Origin: Emcibacter sp048269205
GTDB taxonomy: Bacteria > Pseudomonadota > Alphaproteobacteria > Sphingomonadales > Emcibacteraceae
Direction of reading: 5' to 3'
Assembly: GCF_048269205.1 (NCBI RefSeq)
Contig: NZ_JBLXJC010000002.1
Location: forward strand, 682,001 to 746,000
Length of the DNA stretch: 64,000 nucleotides
A program made the position numbers and the translations under genes. A model generated the notes under the pieces. That model made no database searches, was not told the origin of the DNA, and worked only from the letters and a program-made list of their open reading frames with translations. Shown here in pieces: positions 16,913 to 25,097 of the stretch; position 1 is the stretch's first letter, and each line of letters starts with the position of its first letter.

Positions 16913-17758
16913 TCAGTCCAGCCAGAAGGCGATCGAACGAATTTCAATACTGTCCCGCGCATGGGGAACATCGACTTGAGTATCCCGGAAAGAGGTATGG
17001 GGAACCCGCCAGTTTCGCCCCTGTGCGCTGTCATAGAAGCCGAACAGAAGTGCCTCGTCCCGGGTCATGTCCGGGTAGTAGAACCATTCATGGCCGGCGC
17101 TATAGGGAAATATGCTGGCTGCAGGCATGTTTTCCTCACCGGGAACCGGCGCAAAAACCTCATCACCTTCAGGAAGCTCCTCCACCCTGATCATGACATT
17201 GTTCTCCCCTTCGTCATCCGCCACAGAATAACCGGCGCAGACGGCCAGGGGCCAGTCCTGGGGCGGCGGAGAGACCGCACGCCACAGGCTGCTGATATAA
17301 AAACGCGACCAGGACGGCACCGACCGACCGGCCATCTCCAGCACTCTCTCGATGGCAGGTTCCGCCCGGTTCGGAGCAATATCCACATGAACGTCAGCTC
17401 CCGGCGGCTGAATACTCCCGCCCGGGGAAACATGGCTCATACGCCTGACCCAGCCGAAGGTAACCACCATATCCGCCCCGGTGGCCCGGGCAACAAGCGC
17501 CTCGGTCTCGGCCGGATAAAGACGGTTGACCTCTTCCTCATCAGAAAAATCCGAAATGGCACTACGGTGATTCAGTAGCTGAAAACCGTGACTTTCCAGG
17601 GTTGGCGAAGATGGCAACGCGCGGGCATTGGTCACTGTCACCTCGTGAGGTTCATAAGTGCCTGTATTCATCTCTGCCCCTGGCGCGACAAAACGCCGGT
17701 TCACCGGTCCGCCGGGACGCAGGTAGTTCATATGGGCTTTAACCTGTTCCGTCATCAT
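16913..17758 (-). CDS. CmcJ/NvfI-family oxygenase-like protein (copy B)
   Basis: 281 residues. Seen: ALPSSPTLESHGFQLL, VHVDIAP (candidate HxD metal pair), SLWRAVSPPPQDWPLAVC, SAGHEWFYYPDMTRDEALLF, a Ser/Arg-rich VPHTSFRD (candidate distal His) and RDSIEIRSIAFWLD. This order is that of the CmcJ/NvfI/AsaB group, related to 2-oxoglutarate/Fe(II) oxygenases and known from cephamycin and fungal pathways. It overlaps the upstream paralogue by 4 nt (ATGA). A ~15-residue acidic insertion (EELPEGDEVFAPVPGEEN) sets it apart from copy A. Substrate unknown. Confidence 0.75.
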   Translation of the reverse strand: MMTEQVKAHMNYLRPGGPVNRRFVAPGAEMNTGTYEPHEVTVTNARALPSSPTLESHGFQLLNHRSAISDFSDEEEVNRLYPAETEALVARATGADMVVTFGWVRRMSHVSPGGSIQPPGADVHVDIAPNRAEPAIERVLEMAGRSVPSWSRFYISSLWRAVSPPPQDWPLAVCAGYSVADDEGENNVMIRVEELPEGDEVFAPVPGEENMPAASIFPYSAGHEWFYYPDMTRDEALLFGFYDSAQGRNWRVPHTSFRDTQVDVPHARDSIEIRSIAFWLD

Positions 17759-18564
17759 TCATACCAATAGGCGATGGCCCGCATTTCAATACTTGCCCTC
17801 GGCGGGGTATCGGGCGGACAGGACGGGTCGTTAAAGGCGGAATGGGGCACCTGCGACGGCCAGCCCTGCTCACTGTCACAGGTACTGAACACCAGAACCT
17901 CATCCACATTCATATCCCGGAAATAACACCAGCGATGGGCCGGATTATGCGCCACCACAATACCCTCAAAAGACCACTCCGGTTTCCCCGGTTCGTCAAA
18001 GATGGCATCGGCAAACACCAGGTCCGCCCGGGCGACTGTCCGCGCATCACACAGGGCCAGCGGGACATCCTGCGGAGCCGGGGTCAGCGCCCGCCAGACA
18101 TTGATATGAACAAAGCGCCTGATCTTTTTGCCTTCCGGCGCCGACGCCTGCATCATGTTCCGTGCCGTTTCCGGGCTGATATCCACATGGATAAACCGGG
18201 CCGGCCGTGAATTATTAAGCGCACCGGACAGATCGCTTTTCTCGCCAAACCGCAGAACACCGGGGGCATTCACCAGCACCTCGTCTGCACCGGTAATTTC
18301 CCCGACCAGATCAGCAATCTCGCGACTGTATTCAGCCTGAATCGCCTGCGGATCAAAAAAATCCCCGACTTTGCTTTTGTGCCCGGCCAGGACAAAGCCT
18401 TCCCGGTCAAACCGGGGCGCATCTTCCAGACTGCGGGCATTGATGATTTCTACAGTACGGACGTCCAGCTCCAGAATATCCTGCGACGTATCATTGGCAT
18501 GATATCTGGGCCGCACCTCCATAGGGGCAATATAATTGATTTCACCATGGACTGTTTCAGCCAT
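17755..18564 (-). CDS. CmcJ/NvfI-family oxygenase-like protein (copy A)
   Basis: 269 residues from ATG 18564 (GGGAC 7 nt upstream); a GTG two codons upstream was not used. Same motif order as its neighbour: APRFDREGFVLAGHKSK, FIHVDISPE (HxD), NVWRALTPAPQDVPLALC, NPAHRWCYFRDMNVDEVLVF, VPHSAFNDP and RASIEMRAIAYWYE. First gene of the operon that ends with the stilbene dioxygenase and NmrA-like reductase. The two copies are diverged, so this is an old duplication, perhaps a heterodimer. Family members hydroxylate or desaturate small molecules; the role in aromatic catabolism would be new. Confidence 0.75.
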   Translation of the reverse strand: MAETVHGEINYIAPMEVRPRYHANDTSQDILELDVRTVEIINARSLEDAPRFDREGFVLAGHKSKVGDFFDPQAIQAEYSREIADLVGEITGADEVLVNAPGVLRFGEKSDLSGALNNSRPARFIHVDISPETARNMMQASAPEGKKIRRFVHINVWRALTPAPQDVPLALCDARTVARADLVFADAIFDEPGKPEWSFEGIVVAHNPAHRWCYFRDMNVDEVLVFSTCDSEQGWPSQVPHSAFNDPSCPPDTPPRASIEMRAIAYWYE

Positions 18565-18884
18565 TTTCACCGTCCCTTATGTTCTCCACTATATTTTCCT
18601 GCGACAGCATCGGCCCTCACCAGCCGTTGTTTGCCACCCCTGTTGCCGGGGCTTCGCCACCATCGCGTTGTTCTACATGATGCCACATTTTGTTTGTGTA
18701 ACAAATTATTTTTGTTGGTGTAGCATATTATTTTTCAGGAAACCTGTCATAAGGCAGCGTGCCGGCACGATGAAGACATCGCCCGCAATACCAGGGACAA
18801 ATTGGCAAGGAATCAAGGCAACACCGTGGACAGATAACTGTCCACAGGCCATTAATCATTCAGGATAGTGAAAAATATCGCGAA
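18565..18884. other. promoter region of the 18564 operon and marR 3' flank
   Basis: 320 bp without a gene. It holds the promoter and palindrome listed separately. Short open frames here have no RBS or family match. Confidence 0.6.
18693..18748 (-). promoter_or_regulatory. promoter of oxygenase/stilbene dioxygenase operon with TTTGT-GTA-ACAAA palindrome
   Basis: Minus strand: -35 ATGACA, 17-bp spacer, -10 TATGCT (18726-18721), then the perfect 5+3+5 palindrome TTTGTGTAACAAA (18693-18705) just past the start point. TATGCTACACCAAC repeats the motif at 13502. MarR proteins typically bind such short palindromes, and the marR gene is adjacent. Confidence 0.5.
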
Positions 18885-19370
18885 TCAGGACTGATTCGCG
18901 ATCTTGGCAAGAAAACGGAAAAAAGAGTCCATTTCTTCCTTGGTGAAGAGTTTCTTGAACCTCTGCTCGTGCCCCCTGATCAGTTCCTTGGCCTGGGCCA
19001 GAAGGGCCTCACCTTCTTCGGTCAGGCACAATTCGTGACGACGCCGGTCTACTTCGGACCTTTTGCGTTTGACCAGACCGCGGGTGCTGAGCTTGTCGAT
19101 AATCACCAGCATGGTCGCCCTGTCCATCAACAGCACCGAGGCAAGTTCAGACTGGGAAATGGCGGGATTTTCCTTGATTAGCCACAATGTGGCCCCCTGT
19201 CTCTGGGTCAGTCCAATGGGAGCCAGTGTTTCAAGAAAGTCTCTCTGAAGAATGATCTGAGCCCGCTTTAACTGGTAACCGAGCAAATCGTTAAGCCCTT
19301 TCAAGCTCACCGGTTTTCCCGACGCCAGCAGTGGCCCTTCCTTGCCTGCACTGTTTTTCATGGTATCCAT
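18885..19370 (-). CDS. MarR-family transcriptional regulator
   Basis: 161 residues, normal MarR length. Seen: the winged helix with LTQRQGATLWLIKEN, SQSELASVLLMDRATMLVIIDKL, the wing VKRKRSEVDRRRHELCLTEEG, and a C-terminal dimerisation helix. MarR repressors usually sense phenolic or aryl-CoA ligands. It lies between the catabolic operon ending at 14473 and the AraC gene, and palindromes with TTGT/ACAA half-sites occur in its own promoter and at 9697, 18693 and 23550, so it is the natural candidate regulator of the aromatic genes. Ligand unknown. Confidence 0.88.
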   Translation of the reverse strand: MDTMKNSAGKEGPLLASGKPVSLKGLNDLLGYQLKRAQIILQRDFLETLAPIGLTQRQGATLWLIKENPAISQSELASVLLMDRATMLVIIDKLSTRGLVKRKRSEVDRRRHELCLTEEGEALLAQAKELIRGHEQRFKKLFTKEEMDSFFRFLAKIANQS

Positions 19371-19434
19371 ACTTTCAATCTTCCCACCACGTACACGGGG
19401 ATTTACCGCAGTTTTAGCGGCTTTCAGAAGTCAC

Positions 19435-19467
19435 GTTGTTGATAAATTACAACAGTTAACGTGTCAA
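19435..19467 (-). promoter_or_regulatory. marR promoter with overlapping inverted repeats
   Basis: Minus strand: TTGACA (19467-19462), 17-bp spacer, TATCAA (19444-19439). GTTGT (19435-19439) and ACAAC (19449-19453) form an inverted repeat over the -10, and CACGTT/AACGTG a wider one; both suit autorepression. Confidence 0.5.
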
Positions 19468-19565
19468 CCGTCCTGATTACCGCCGGTTTAAGGGTCAATC
19501 CGTCTGAACAACCCTGTGCATAGTCCCCGGCCACCTTCATCTGCCTTATCGTCATCCCGCCCCGG

Positions 19566-20549
19566 TTAACTACCCAGGGCCTCGTGCGTTTTTTCATTAC
19601 TGTTCACGGCGGTGTTTCGGAAATCCCGCGGACTCATGCCGTAATGATTGCGAAACACCCGTGCAAAATGCGTTGTGCTGTTAAATCCCCATCCGAAGGC
19701 AATCTCCGTAATGGTGTGCCGGCGCCAGATCACACCGGACATCTGCCGCGCGCATTCCTCGACCCTCCGGCGCTGAATATAATTTGAAACCGTCTCACCC
19801 TCCTTGGAAAACAGGACATGCAGATAGCGGGTGGAAATAGTGAAAGCGGCCGCTACCTTGCTGACCGACAATTCCGGATCCCGCAGATTCGCCTCGATAT
19901 AGCGCTTGATCTGAATTCGCCTTGAGCCGGCCACGGATGATTCACTGGCAGAAGCCTGATGTTCAGCATTGCAGGTCGTCGCCAGGACATCCAGAAGGTT
20001 TTGCCCCAGCCGTTGCTGCACCTCGGGGGAAAGTTCTTCTTCTGCCTGGCTCCAGATGCTGCACAGCATTGACTTCAGGACATTGCCTGCCCCTCTGTTC
20101 CCGGCAATCTTTCTCCCGGCGGAAAGCTCCGGTGCGGGCAGATGTGTTTTCAGCACCTTGGCCGGCATACACAGAATAAGGGTGTTACACGGTTTTTCGA
20201 AACTCAGGGAATAGGGAGAGGCGCTGTCGCACATGACCATATCCCCTTCAGCCAGTTGCTCCACATGGCCATGCTGCCGGGACTCCACCTTGCCCTCCAG
20301 CTGCAGATGCAGGAAAAAATGATGGTCCCGTGCCCGGGAGACATGCCGGGAGGTACGAATGATCTGGGCCGGCGCCGAACGGGGGTTCGCCAGAGGCAGG
20401 TCCCCGAGAGGTATCATGTCCATACTGGCCTGAAACTCGTTAGGCGTCAGCGCCACCGTTTCCAGATCGGTAAAGGTGTCGCATACCGTATCGTTCCAGT
20501 ATAGCAGCTTGTTGTCCGCCGCAACCAGGTCTGTGGAAAAATGGTACAT
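19566..20549 (-). CDS. AraC-family transcriptional regulator
   Basis: 327 residues from ATG 20549 (GGGAG 8 nt upstream). N-terminal ligand domain of the AraC_binding_2 type (FQASMDMIPLGDLPLA, HHFFLHLQLEGK, GDMVMCDSASPYSL), C-terminal two-helix HTH: RRIQIKRYIEANLRDPELS, SVSKVAAAFTISTRYLHVLF, and EIAFGWGFNSTTHFARVF. These features match activators of aromatic operons such as the XylS/FeaR-like group. Divergent from the acyl-CoA ligase gene, which is its probable target. Inducer unknown. Confidence 0.9.
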   Translation of the reverse strand: MYHFSTDLVAADNKLLYWNDTVCDTFTDLETVALTPNEFQASMDMIPLGDLPLANPRSAPAQIIRTSRHVSRARDHHFFLHLQLEGKVESRQHGHVEQLAEGDMVMCDSASPYSLSFEKPCNTLILCMPAKVLKTHLPAPELSAGRKIAGNRGAGNVLKSMLCSIWSQAEEELSPEVQQRLGQNLLDVLATTCNAEHQASASESSVAGSRRIQIKRYIEANLRDPELSVSKVAAAFTISTRYLHVLFSKEGETVSNYIQRRRVEECARQMSGVIWRRHTITEIAFGWGFNSTTHFARVFRNHYGMSPRDFRNTAVNSNEKTHEALGS

Positions 20550-20872
20550 CACACAGTCTCCCTATATTTCAGTTCTCCCTATGCCCTGCGTCACGGTGTT
20601 GGCGGATCAGAGTTCCCGCTTCCCGATCTGCATGCGGCAAATTATTGCAGCTCCGTTTATGTAATCTGTTGTCTCGGACCGCTTTTATTTATAATATGCC
20701 GCATAACTAACAATAAGTATAGCCAACTATATCTGAATCTCCCCCGGGACTGTCAAGCATTGTTATGAAAACCGAAATGATATCCATCTTTTATTCCGGC
20801 CATTGTTGCTGCTTCCTGAGCGATCCCTTCAGATAACAAATACATGAGAAAAGAAGAGAAGAGTAGAGAGCA
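20550..20872. other. intergenic region, araC-type gene / acyl-CoA ligase
   Basis: 323 bp. A possible minus-strand promoter TTGACA (20756-20751) and TATAGT (20731-20726) with a long 19-bp spacer could serve the AraC gene. I see no clear direct repeats for AraC binding and no gene. Confidence 0.4.
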
Positions 20873-22441
20873 ATGCGATCAATTGACTATTTTGACAAGG
20901 GTGTAGAACTGGCGGGCGACCGCCTTGCCTTCATTGAAGGGGACAAGCAGATGACCTTCCGGGAGCTGCAGGCGGAAACCATAAGGTTTGCCGGCGCCCT
21001 TGACGCGGACGGCGCTGCCCACCAATCCACTGTCGCCATCTATGCCCCCAACCACTGGTCCGTACTGGTGACACTTCTGGGATTGTGGCGCTTCGGCGCC
21101 AAATGGATTCCGGTCAATGCCAAAAACTCTGTCGACACCAATATCCAGTATCTTTCCTACGTGCGTTGCGAGAGGCTCTTCTATCATTCCAGCATGAGCG
21201 CCGAAGTCGAACAGCTTCTGGCCAATGTGCCGAGTATCAAAACCGCCGTCTGCCTCGACCAGGCCAATGGTGATCATCCCTCGCTGGAAGACTTCATGAC
21301 ACGGGGAAACTCCTCCGGCTGGACGGAAGACTGCGATGCCTTCGGCCTGCTGGACGAGATCGTCGGTATCTTTCCCACCGGCGGCACTACAGGCCCCTCC
21401 AAAGGTGTCAATGTCACCAATCTGGGCTGGGGCACCATGCTGTCCACCGCCGCAGGATTCTGGGATGTGCCGGATACAAAACCTGTCTGTCTGGTCACCG
21501 CGCCCCTCACCCATGCGGCAGGTCCGGTTACCGTCGCCACCCTGTCACTGGGCGCCACCCAGATTATCCTGCCCGGCTTTGATGCGGGCAAGGTGCTGGC
21601 TGCCATTCAGGAACATAAAGTCACCCATATCTACCTGCCGCCGACGGCTCTTTACGGCCTGATGGATCATCCCGACCTGAAGAAATACGACCTCAGCTCG
21701 CTGAAAGTCTTTCTGTTGGTCGGCTCGCCGGTCGCGCCCGATAAACTGCGCCAGGCCGTTGAGATCTTCGGCCCCTGCATGTGCCAGTGTTACGGGCAGG
21801 TGGAATCGCCCATGGTCATGACCTGGCTTGACCCGGCCACGGTAGCGAAAGCCGCCGCCGGTGACCATCCTGAACGGCTGGCGAGCTGCGGCCGGGCCAC
21901 GCCCCACGTGCGGCTCGGCATCATGGATGACGACGGCAACCTGCTGCCGCCCGGCGAACGGGGCGAGATCGTCTCCCGCGGACCGCTGGTCAGCCACAGC
22001 TATTTCGAAAAGCCGGAAGCCACAGAGGAAGTGCGCACCCATGGCTGGCATCACACGGGCGATGTGGGCTACCGGGACGAGGACGGTTTCTTTTTCATCG
22101 TCGACCGCAAGAAAGATATGATCATCACTGGCGGCTTCAACGTTTTTTCCGCCGAAGTGGAAGCTACCGTACTGGAACTGCCGCAAATTCTGGAATGCGC
22201 CGTGATCGGCACCCCCCATGAAAAATGGGGTGAAGCCGTCACCGCGATCTGCGTGCTCGCCGAGGGAGCCAGCATCACCGGGGAAGAAGTGATTGCCCAC
22301 TGCAAGGCCCGCATTGGCAGTGTGAAAGCCCCAAAGAAAGTGGAATTCTGGCCGGAGCTTCCGAAAACCCCCGCCAACAAGCTGGACAAAAAAACCATCC
22401 GGCAAAAGTTCTGGGGCGATTCCAGTCGCAACGTGGGTTAG
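20873..22441 (+). CDS. AMP-forming acyl-CoA synthetase (aryl/fatty acid-CoA ligase)
   Basis: 522 residues, ANL superfamily. Seen: P-loop PTGGTTGPSKG, YGQVESP (A5), the hinge segment DVGYRDEDGFFFIVDRKKDM, GGFNVFSAEVEA, and the C-terminal catalytic lysine in TPANKLDKK. It activates a carboxylic acid to its CoA thioester. Whether the acid is aromatic (cinnamate/benzoate type) or fatty cannot be read, but neighbouring aromatic genes favour aryl acids. Divergent from the AraC gene; ends at a bidirectional terminator shared with the MDR gene. Confidence 0.9.
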   Translation: MRSIDYFDKGVELAGDRLAFIEGDKQMTFRELQAETIRFAGALDADGAAHQSTVAIYAPNHWSVLVTLLGLWRFGAKWIPVNAKNSVDTNIQYLSYVRCERLFYHSSMSAEVEQLLANVPSIKTAVCLDQANGDHPSLEDFMTRGNSSGWTEDCDAFGLLDEIVGIFPTGGTTGPSKGVNVTNLGWGTMLSTAAGFWDVPDTKPVCLVTAPLTHAAGPVTVATLSLGATQIILPGFDAGKVLAAIQEHKVTHIYLPPTALYGLMDHPDLKKYDLSSLKVFLLVGSPVAPDKLRQAVEIFGPCMCQCYGQVESPMVMTWLDPATVAKAAAGDHPERLASCGRATPHVRLGIMDDDGNLLPPGERGEIVSRGPLVSHSYFEKPEATEEVRTHGWHHTGDVGYRDEDGFFFIVDRKKDMIITGGFNVFSAEVEATVLELPQILECAVIGTPHEKWGEAVTAICVLAEGASITGEEVIAHCKARIGSVKAPKKVEFWPELPKTPANKLDKKTIRQKFWGDSSRNVG

Positions 22442-22460
22442 TTCCGCCCCCCAAAACAAC

Positions 22461-22490
22461 AAAAAGCCGCCTTTTCAAAGGCGGCTTTTT
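22461..22490. terminator. bidirectional terminator
   Basis: AAAAAGCCGCCTTT / AAAGGCGGCTTTTT hairpin with a tiny loop, flanked by A and T runs, between convergent genes. Confidence 0.9.
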
Positions 22491-22507
22491 AATACCTTAA
22501 GCCGGGT

Positions 22508-23524
22508 TCATATCTTGATCACAATCTTGCCGAAATGGCTGGCGGTCATCTGATGCTGGAAGGCCTCCACCGCCTGGTTGAAATCAAAGCTGGCCCCGAT
22601 CACAGGCTTGATGCCGTTTGTAGCAATGGCCCGGTTCATGCTTTCGAACATATCCCGGTTACCGACAAAAATACCCCTGAGGCTTGCGCCCTTGAACATC
22701 AGGCCATGGGGGCTCAGGTCCCCGTCCGGCGCGGCAAGCACACCGATCAGGGCAATCTCGCCGCCGTAACCTACTGACTGATAGGACAGCGGCAGGGTGC
22801 CTGCACCGCCGACTTCAACGACCTTGTCTACACCTTTGCCATCCGTCAGCTTCATGACTTCCTGCGCCCAGTCCGGAGTATTCTTGTAATTGATTAGGCC
22901 ATCCGCGCCCATGGCCTTTGCCCGTTCCAGTTTTTCATCGCTGGAAGAGGTAACGATCACCCGCGCCCCGGCCATACGGGCAAATTCCAGCGCAATCATG
23001 GAAACCCCGCCCGTGCCCAGGCAAAGCACCGTATCGCCGGGCCTGATGCCCCGCCCTTCCATCAATGCGTTCCAGGCCGTTACGCCGGCACAGGGCAATG
23101 TTGCGGCCTCTTCAAAAGACAGACTGTCCGGAATAGTCACCAGCCCGTCCTCCGGCAGAACCACATATTCCGCCAGCATGCCGTCCAGCGGTGATCCAAG
23201 CGCCACCATATCCGCCGGCGAGGACGGCCATCCATTGACCCAGCCCTGGAAAAAGGTCCCGGCAACCCGGTCCCCGGCCTTGAAGCGGGACACACCTTCG
23301 CCCACCGCCTCGACTTCACCGGCCCCGTCGGACAAAGGAATCGTATCCCGGTCCAGTGGCCCGGTAAAATATTTGCCAATGATAATCGCCTGGTCCCGGA
23401 AGTTCAGGGACGTCGCCCTGATACGCACCAGAACCTCGCCCGGTCCGGCCACCGGTTTTTCAAGTTCAACCTGTTTCAGGCCGTCCAGACTGGTGCTGCC
23501 CGCCTCGATTTGATATGCTTTCAT
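22508..23524 (-). CDS. MDR-family NAD(P)-dependent alcohol dehydrogenase / quinone oxidoreductase
   Basis: 338 residues. Seen: N-terminal GroES-like fold (PGEVLVRIRATSLNFRD), SDGAGEVEAVGEGV, the hinge LPCAGVTAWNAL, and the cofactor loop CLGTGGVSMIALEFA. The structural-zinc cysteines and catalytic-zinc GHE of classical alcohol dehydrogenases are absent, so it belongs to the zinc-free reductase side. Substrate could be an enone or quinone. RBS GGGAG 7 nt before ATG. The palindrome TTTGTTACAAA just upstream resembles the suggested MarR operator. Confidence 0.85.
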   Translation of the reverse strand: MKAYQIEAGSTSLDGLKQVELEKPVAGPGEVLVRIRATSLNFRDQAIIIGKYFTGPLDRDTIPLSDGAGEVEAVGEGVSRFKAGDRVAGTFFQGWVNGWPSSPADMVALGSPLDGMLAEYVVLPEDGLVTIPDSLSFEEAATLPCAGVTAWNALMEGRGIRPGDTVLCLGTGGVSMIALEFARMAGARVIVTSSSDEKLERAKAMGADGLINYKNTPDWAQEVMKLTDGKGVDKVVEVGGAGTLPLSYQSVGYGGEIALIGVLAAPDGDLSPHGLMFKGASLRGIFVGNRDMFESMNRAIATNGIKPVIGASFDFNQAVEAFQHQMTASHFGKIVIKI

Positions 23525-23549
23525 ATGTCGCTCCCGTTATTTCAAATAG

Positions 23550-23560
23550 TTTGTTACAAA
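23550..23560. promoter_or_regulatory. TTTGT-T-ACAAA palindrome
   Basis: Perfect 5+1+5 palindrome upstream of the MDR gene (and divergent bluB), with half-sites equal to those of the palindrome at 18693. Confidence 0.35.
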
Positions 23561-23669
23561 AACAATTTATCCGTCAAGTCAAACTTAGGCGGATTGTTGT
23601 TATGCTCCGATATTGATCTTTGTCGCTTACAGGGTATTCTGAGATACAGGACCATAACAGGGAGCACCC

Positions 23670-24308
23670 ATGAAGACCCCGGTATTCAACAAGGAATTCA
23701 GAGACAGGCTGCATGACCTTCTGGTCTGGCGGCGGGATGTGCGCCGGTTCCGGACCGATCCTGTCGATGAAGAGCTGTTGTCGGATTGCCTGCAGATGGC
23801 CTGCCGGGGCCCCTCCGTCGGCAATTCCCAGCCCTGGCGGTTCGTACGCGTCACAAGCCCGGACACAAAAGACGAACTGATCCGGGCTTTCGAAGCTGAA
23901 AATGAAAAGGCACTTGCAGACTATGAGGGGGAAGACGCCGCCCTCTATGCCAGATTGAAGCTGGCCGGTCTCAGGGAAGCCCCGGTGCAGATCAGCGTCT
24001 TTGCCAATGTGGAAACCGCTATCGGCAAGGGGCTGGGCTCACGCACCATGCCGGAGGCAAAAATGTATTCGGTGGTCTCTGCGGTGCAGATCCTGTGGCT
24101 GATGCTGAGAAGCTATGACGTGGGTCTCGGCTGGGTCAGCATCCTGCCCCCGGACAGGATGGCGTCGCTTCTCGAAGTGGACAGCTCCTGGGTGTTTATC
24201 GGTCATCTATGCATCGGCTACCCGGAAGAACAGACCGATACCCCGGAACTGGTAAAGGAAGGCTGGCAGGATCGTCTGCCCATGGAAAAGTTCCTGCTGG
24301 AACGCTAG
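23670..24308 (+). CDS. bluB: 5,6-dimethylbenzimidazole synthase BluB
   Basis: 212 residues, nitroreductase-fold. Seen: WRRDVRRFRTDPV at the N-terminus, MACRGPSVGNSQPWRFVRV (FMN site), GLGSRTMPEAKMYSVVSAVQ (BluB active-site region), GLGWVSILPPD, and GYPEEQTDTPELVKEGWQ. BluB breaks down reduced FMN with oxygen to make the lower ligand of vitamin B12. Length and motifs are typical. RBS GGGAG 6 nt upstream. No other cobalamin gene is adjacent and I see no convincing cobalamin riboswitch in the 145-bp leader. It converges on the ABC importer genes, which might import corrinoids or iron complexes. Confidence 0.88.
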   Translation: MKTPVFNKEFRDRLHDLLVWRRDVRRFRTDPVDEELLSDCLQMACRGPSVGNSQPWRFVRVTSPDTKDELIRAFEAENEKALADYEGEDAALYARLKLAGLREAPVQISVFANVETAIGKGLGSRTMPEAKMYSVVSAVQILWLMLRSYDVGLGWVSILPPDRMASLLEVDSSWVFIGHLCIGYPEEQTDTPELVKEGWQDRLPMEKFLLER

Positions 24309-24311
24309 GCC

Positions 24312-25097
24312 TCAGAGTTTTTCCCGCGGGACAATAAACTCTTCCCCCTCCGCCTGCCAGCGCATTGCCCGGATGCCATAGGCTTTGGCAAGATTTTCGT
24401 CGGTGAGTACTTCCTGCGGCTCCCCCTGTGCCAGGACCCGGCCGTCATGCAGAAGAACCAGGTCGTCACAAAAACGCCGGGCCAGATTAAGGTCGTGCAA
24501 CACGATCAGAACACCGTGTCCCTGCCCGGCCAGATTTTTCAAAATTCCCATCACCTGTAGCTGATGCGCCGGGTCGAGGGATGCCACCGGCTCGTCCACC
24601 AGAAGCAACGGCGCGTCTGTGGCAATGGTCCGGGCCAGCATGACGCAGGCCCGCTCGCCACCGGACAGGGTGGTCACGATCCGGTCCTTCAGATGCAAGC
24701 TGTCCGTCATCTCGAGCGCACGGGCCACCGCCTCCCTGTCCCGTTCGGTCACCTTTTGCCACGGGCCAAGATGGGGAATGCGTCCCAGCATCACCACCCT
24801 TTCAACTGTAAGAGGCCAATGCACCGGCGCACCCTGGGCGGCATAAGCCATCTCACGCGCCCGTTCTGCAAGCGGCACCTCTTCCAGGGGCCGGCCGGCC
24901 AGCCTGATTACACCCCCGTCCCGGTCGGCAAGTCCAAGCACGGTTTTCAGCAAGGTGGATTTGCCGGCGCCATTGGGACCGATCAGCCCGGTCATCCTGC
25001 CGGGCCGGACCGATAAGGACACATCCTCGACAATTCTGTTGCCGTCATAGCTGACCGCCACACTCTCCATCTCGAGACCAGGATGCTCAACGTTCAT
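24312..25097 (-). CDS. ABC transporter ATPase, iron-siderophore/B12 type
   Basis: 261 residues. Seen: Walker A GPNGAGKST, Q-loop YAAQGAPVHWP, signature LSGGERACVMLARTI, Walker B LLLVDEPVASLD and switch VLHDLNLARRF. The H-loop and C-terminal EVLTDENLAKAYGI are characteristic of FecE/BtuD/HmuV-type importers. Its start overlaps the permease stop by 4 nt (ATGA). No periplasmic binding protein is encoded here, so the substrate (ferric siderophore, haem or cobalamin) stays open. Confidence 0.9.
   Translation of the reverse strand: MNVEHPGLEMESVAVSYDGNRIVEDVSLSVRPGRMTGLIGPNGAGKSTLLKTVLGLADRDGGVIRLAGRPLEEVPLAERAREMAYAAQGAPVHWPLTVERVVMLGRIPHLGPWQKVTERDREAVARALEMTDSLHLKDRIVTTLSGGERACVMLARTIATDAPLLLVDEPVASLDPAHQLQVMGILKNLAGQGHGVLIVLHDLNLARRFCDDLVLLHDGRVLAQGEPQEVLTDENLAKAYGIRAMRWQAEGEEFIVPREKL

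Noticed and set aside
21545..22462. 305-codon minus-strand open frame
   Set aside because: Antisense to the acyl-CoA ligase; no motif or RBS.
23525..23669. Cobalamin riboswitch upstream of bluB
   Set aside because: No B12-box-like conserved core recognised in this short leader.
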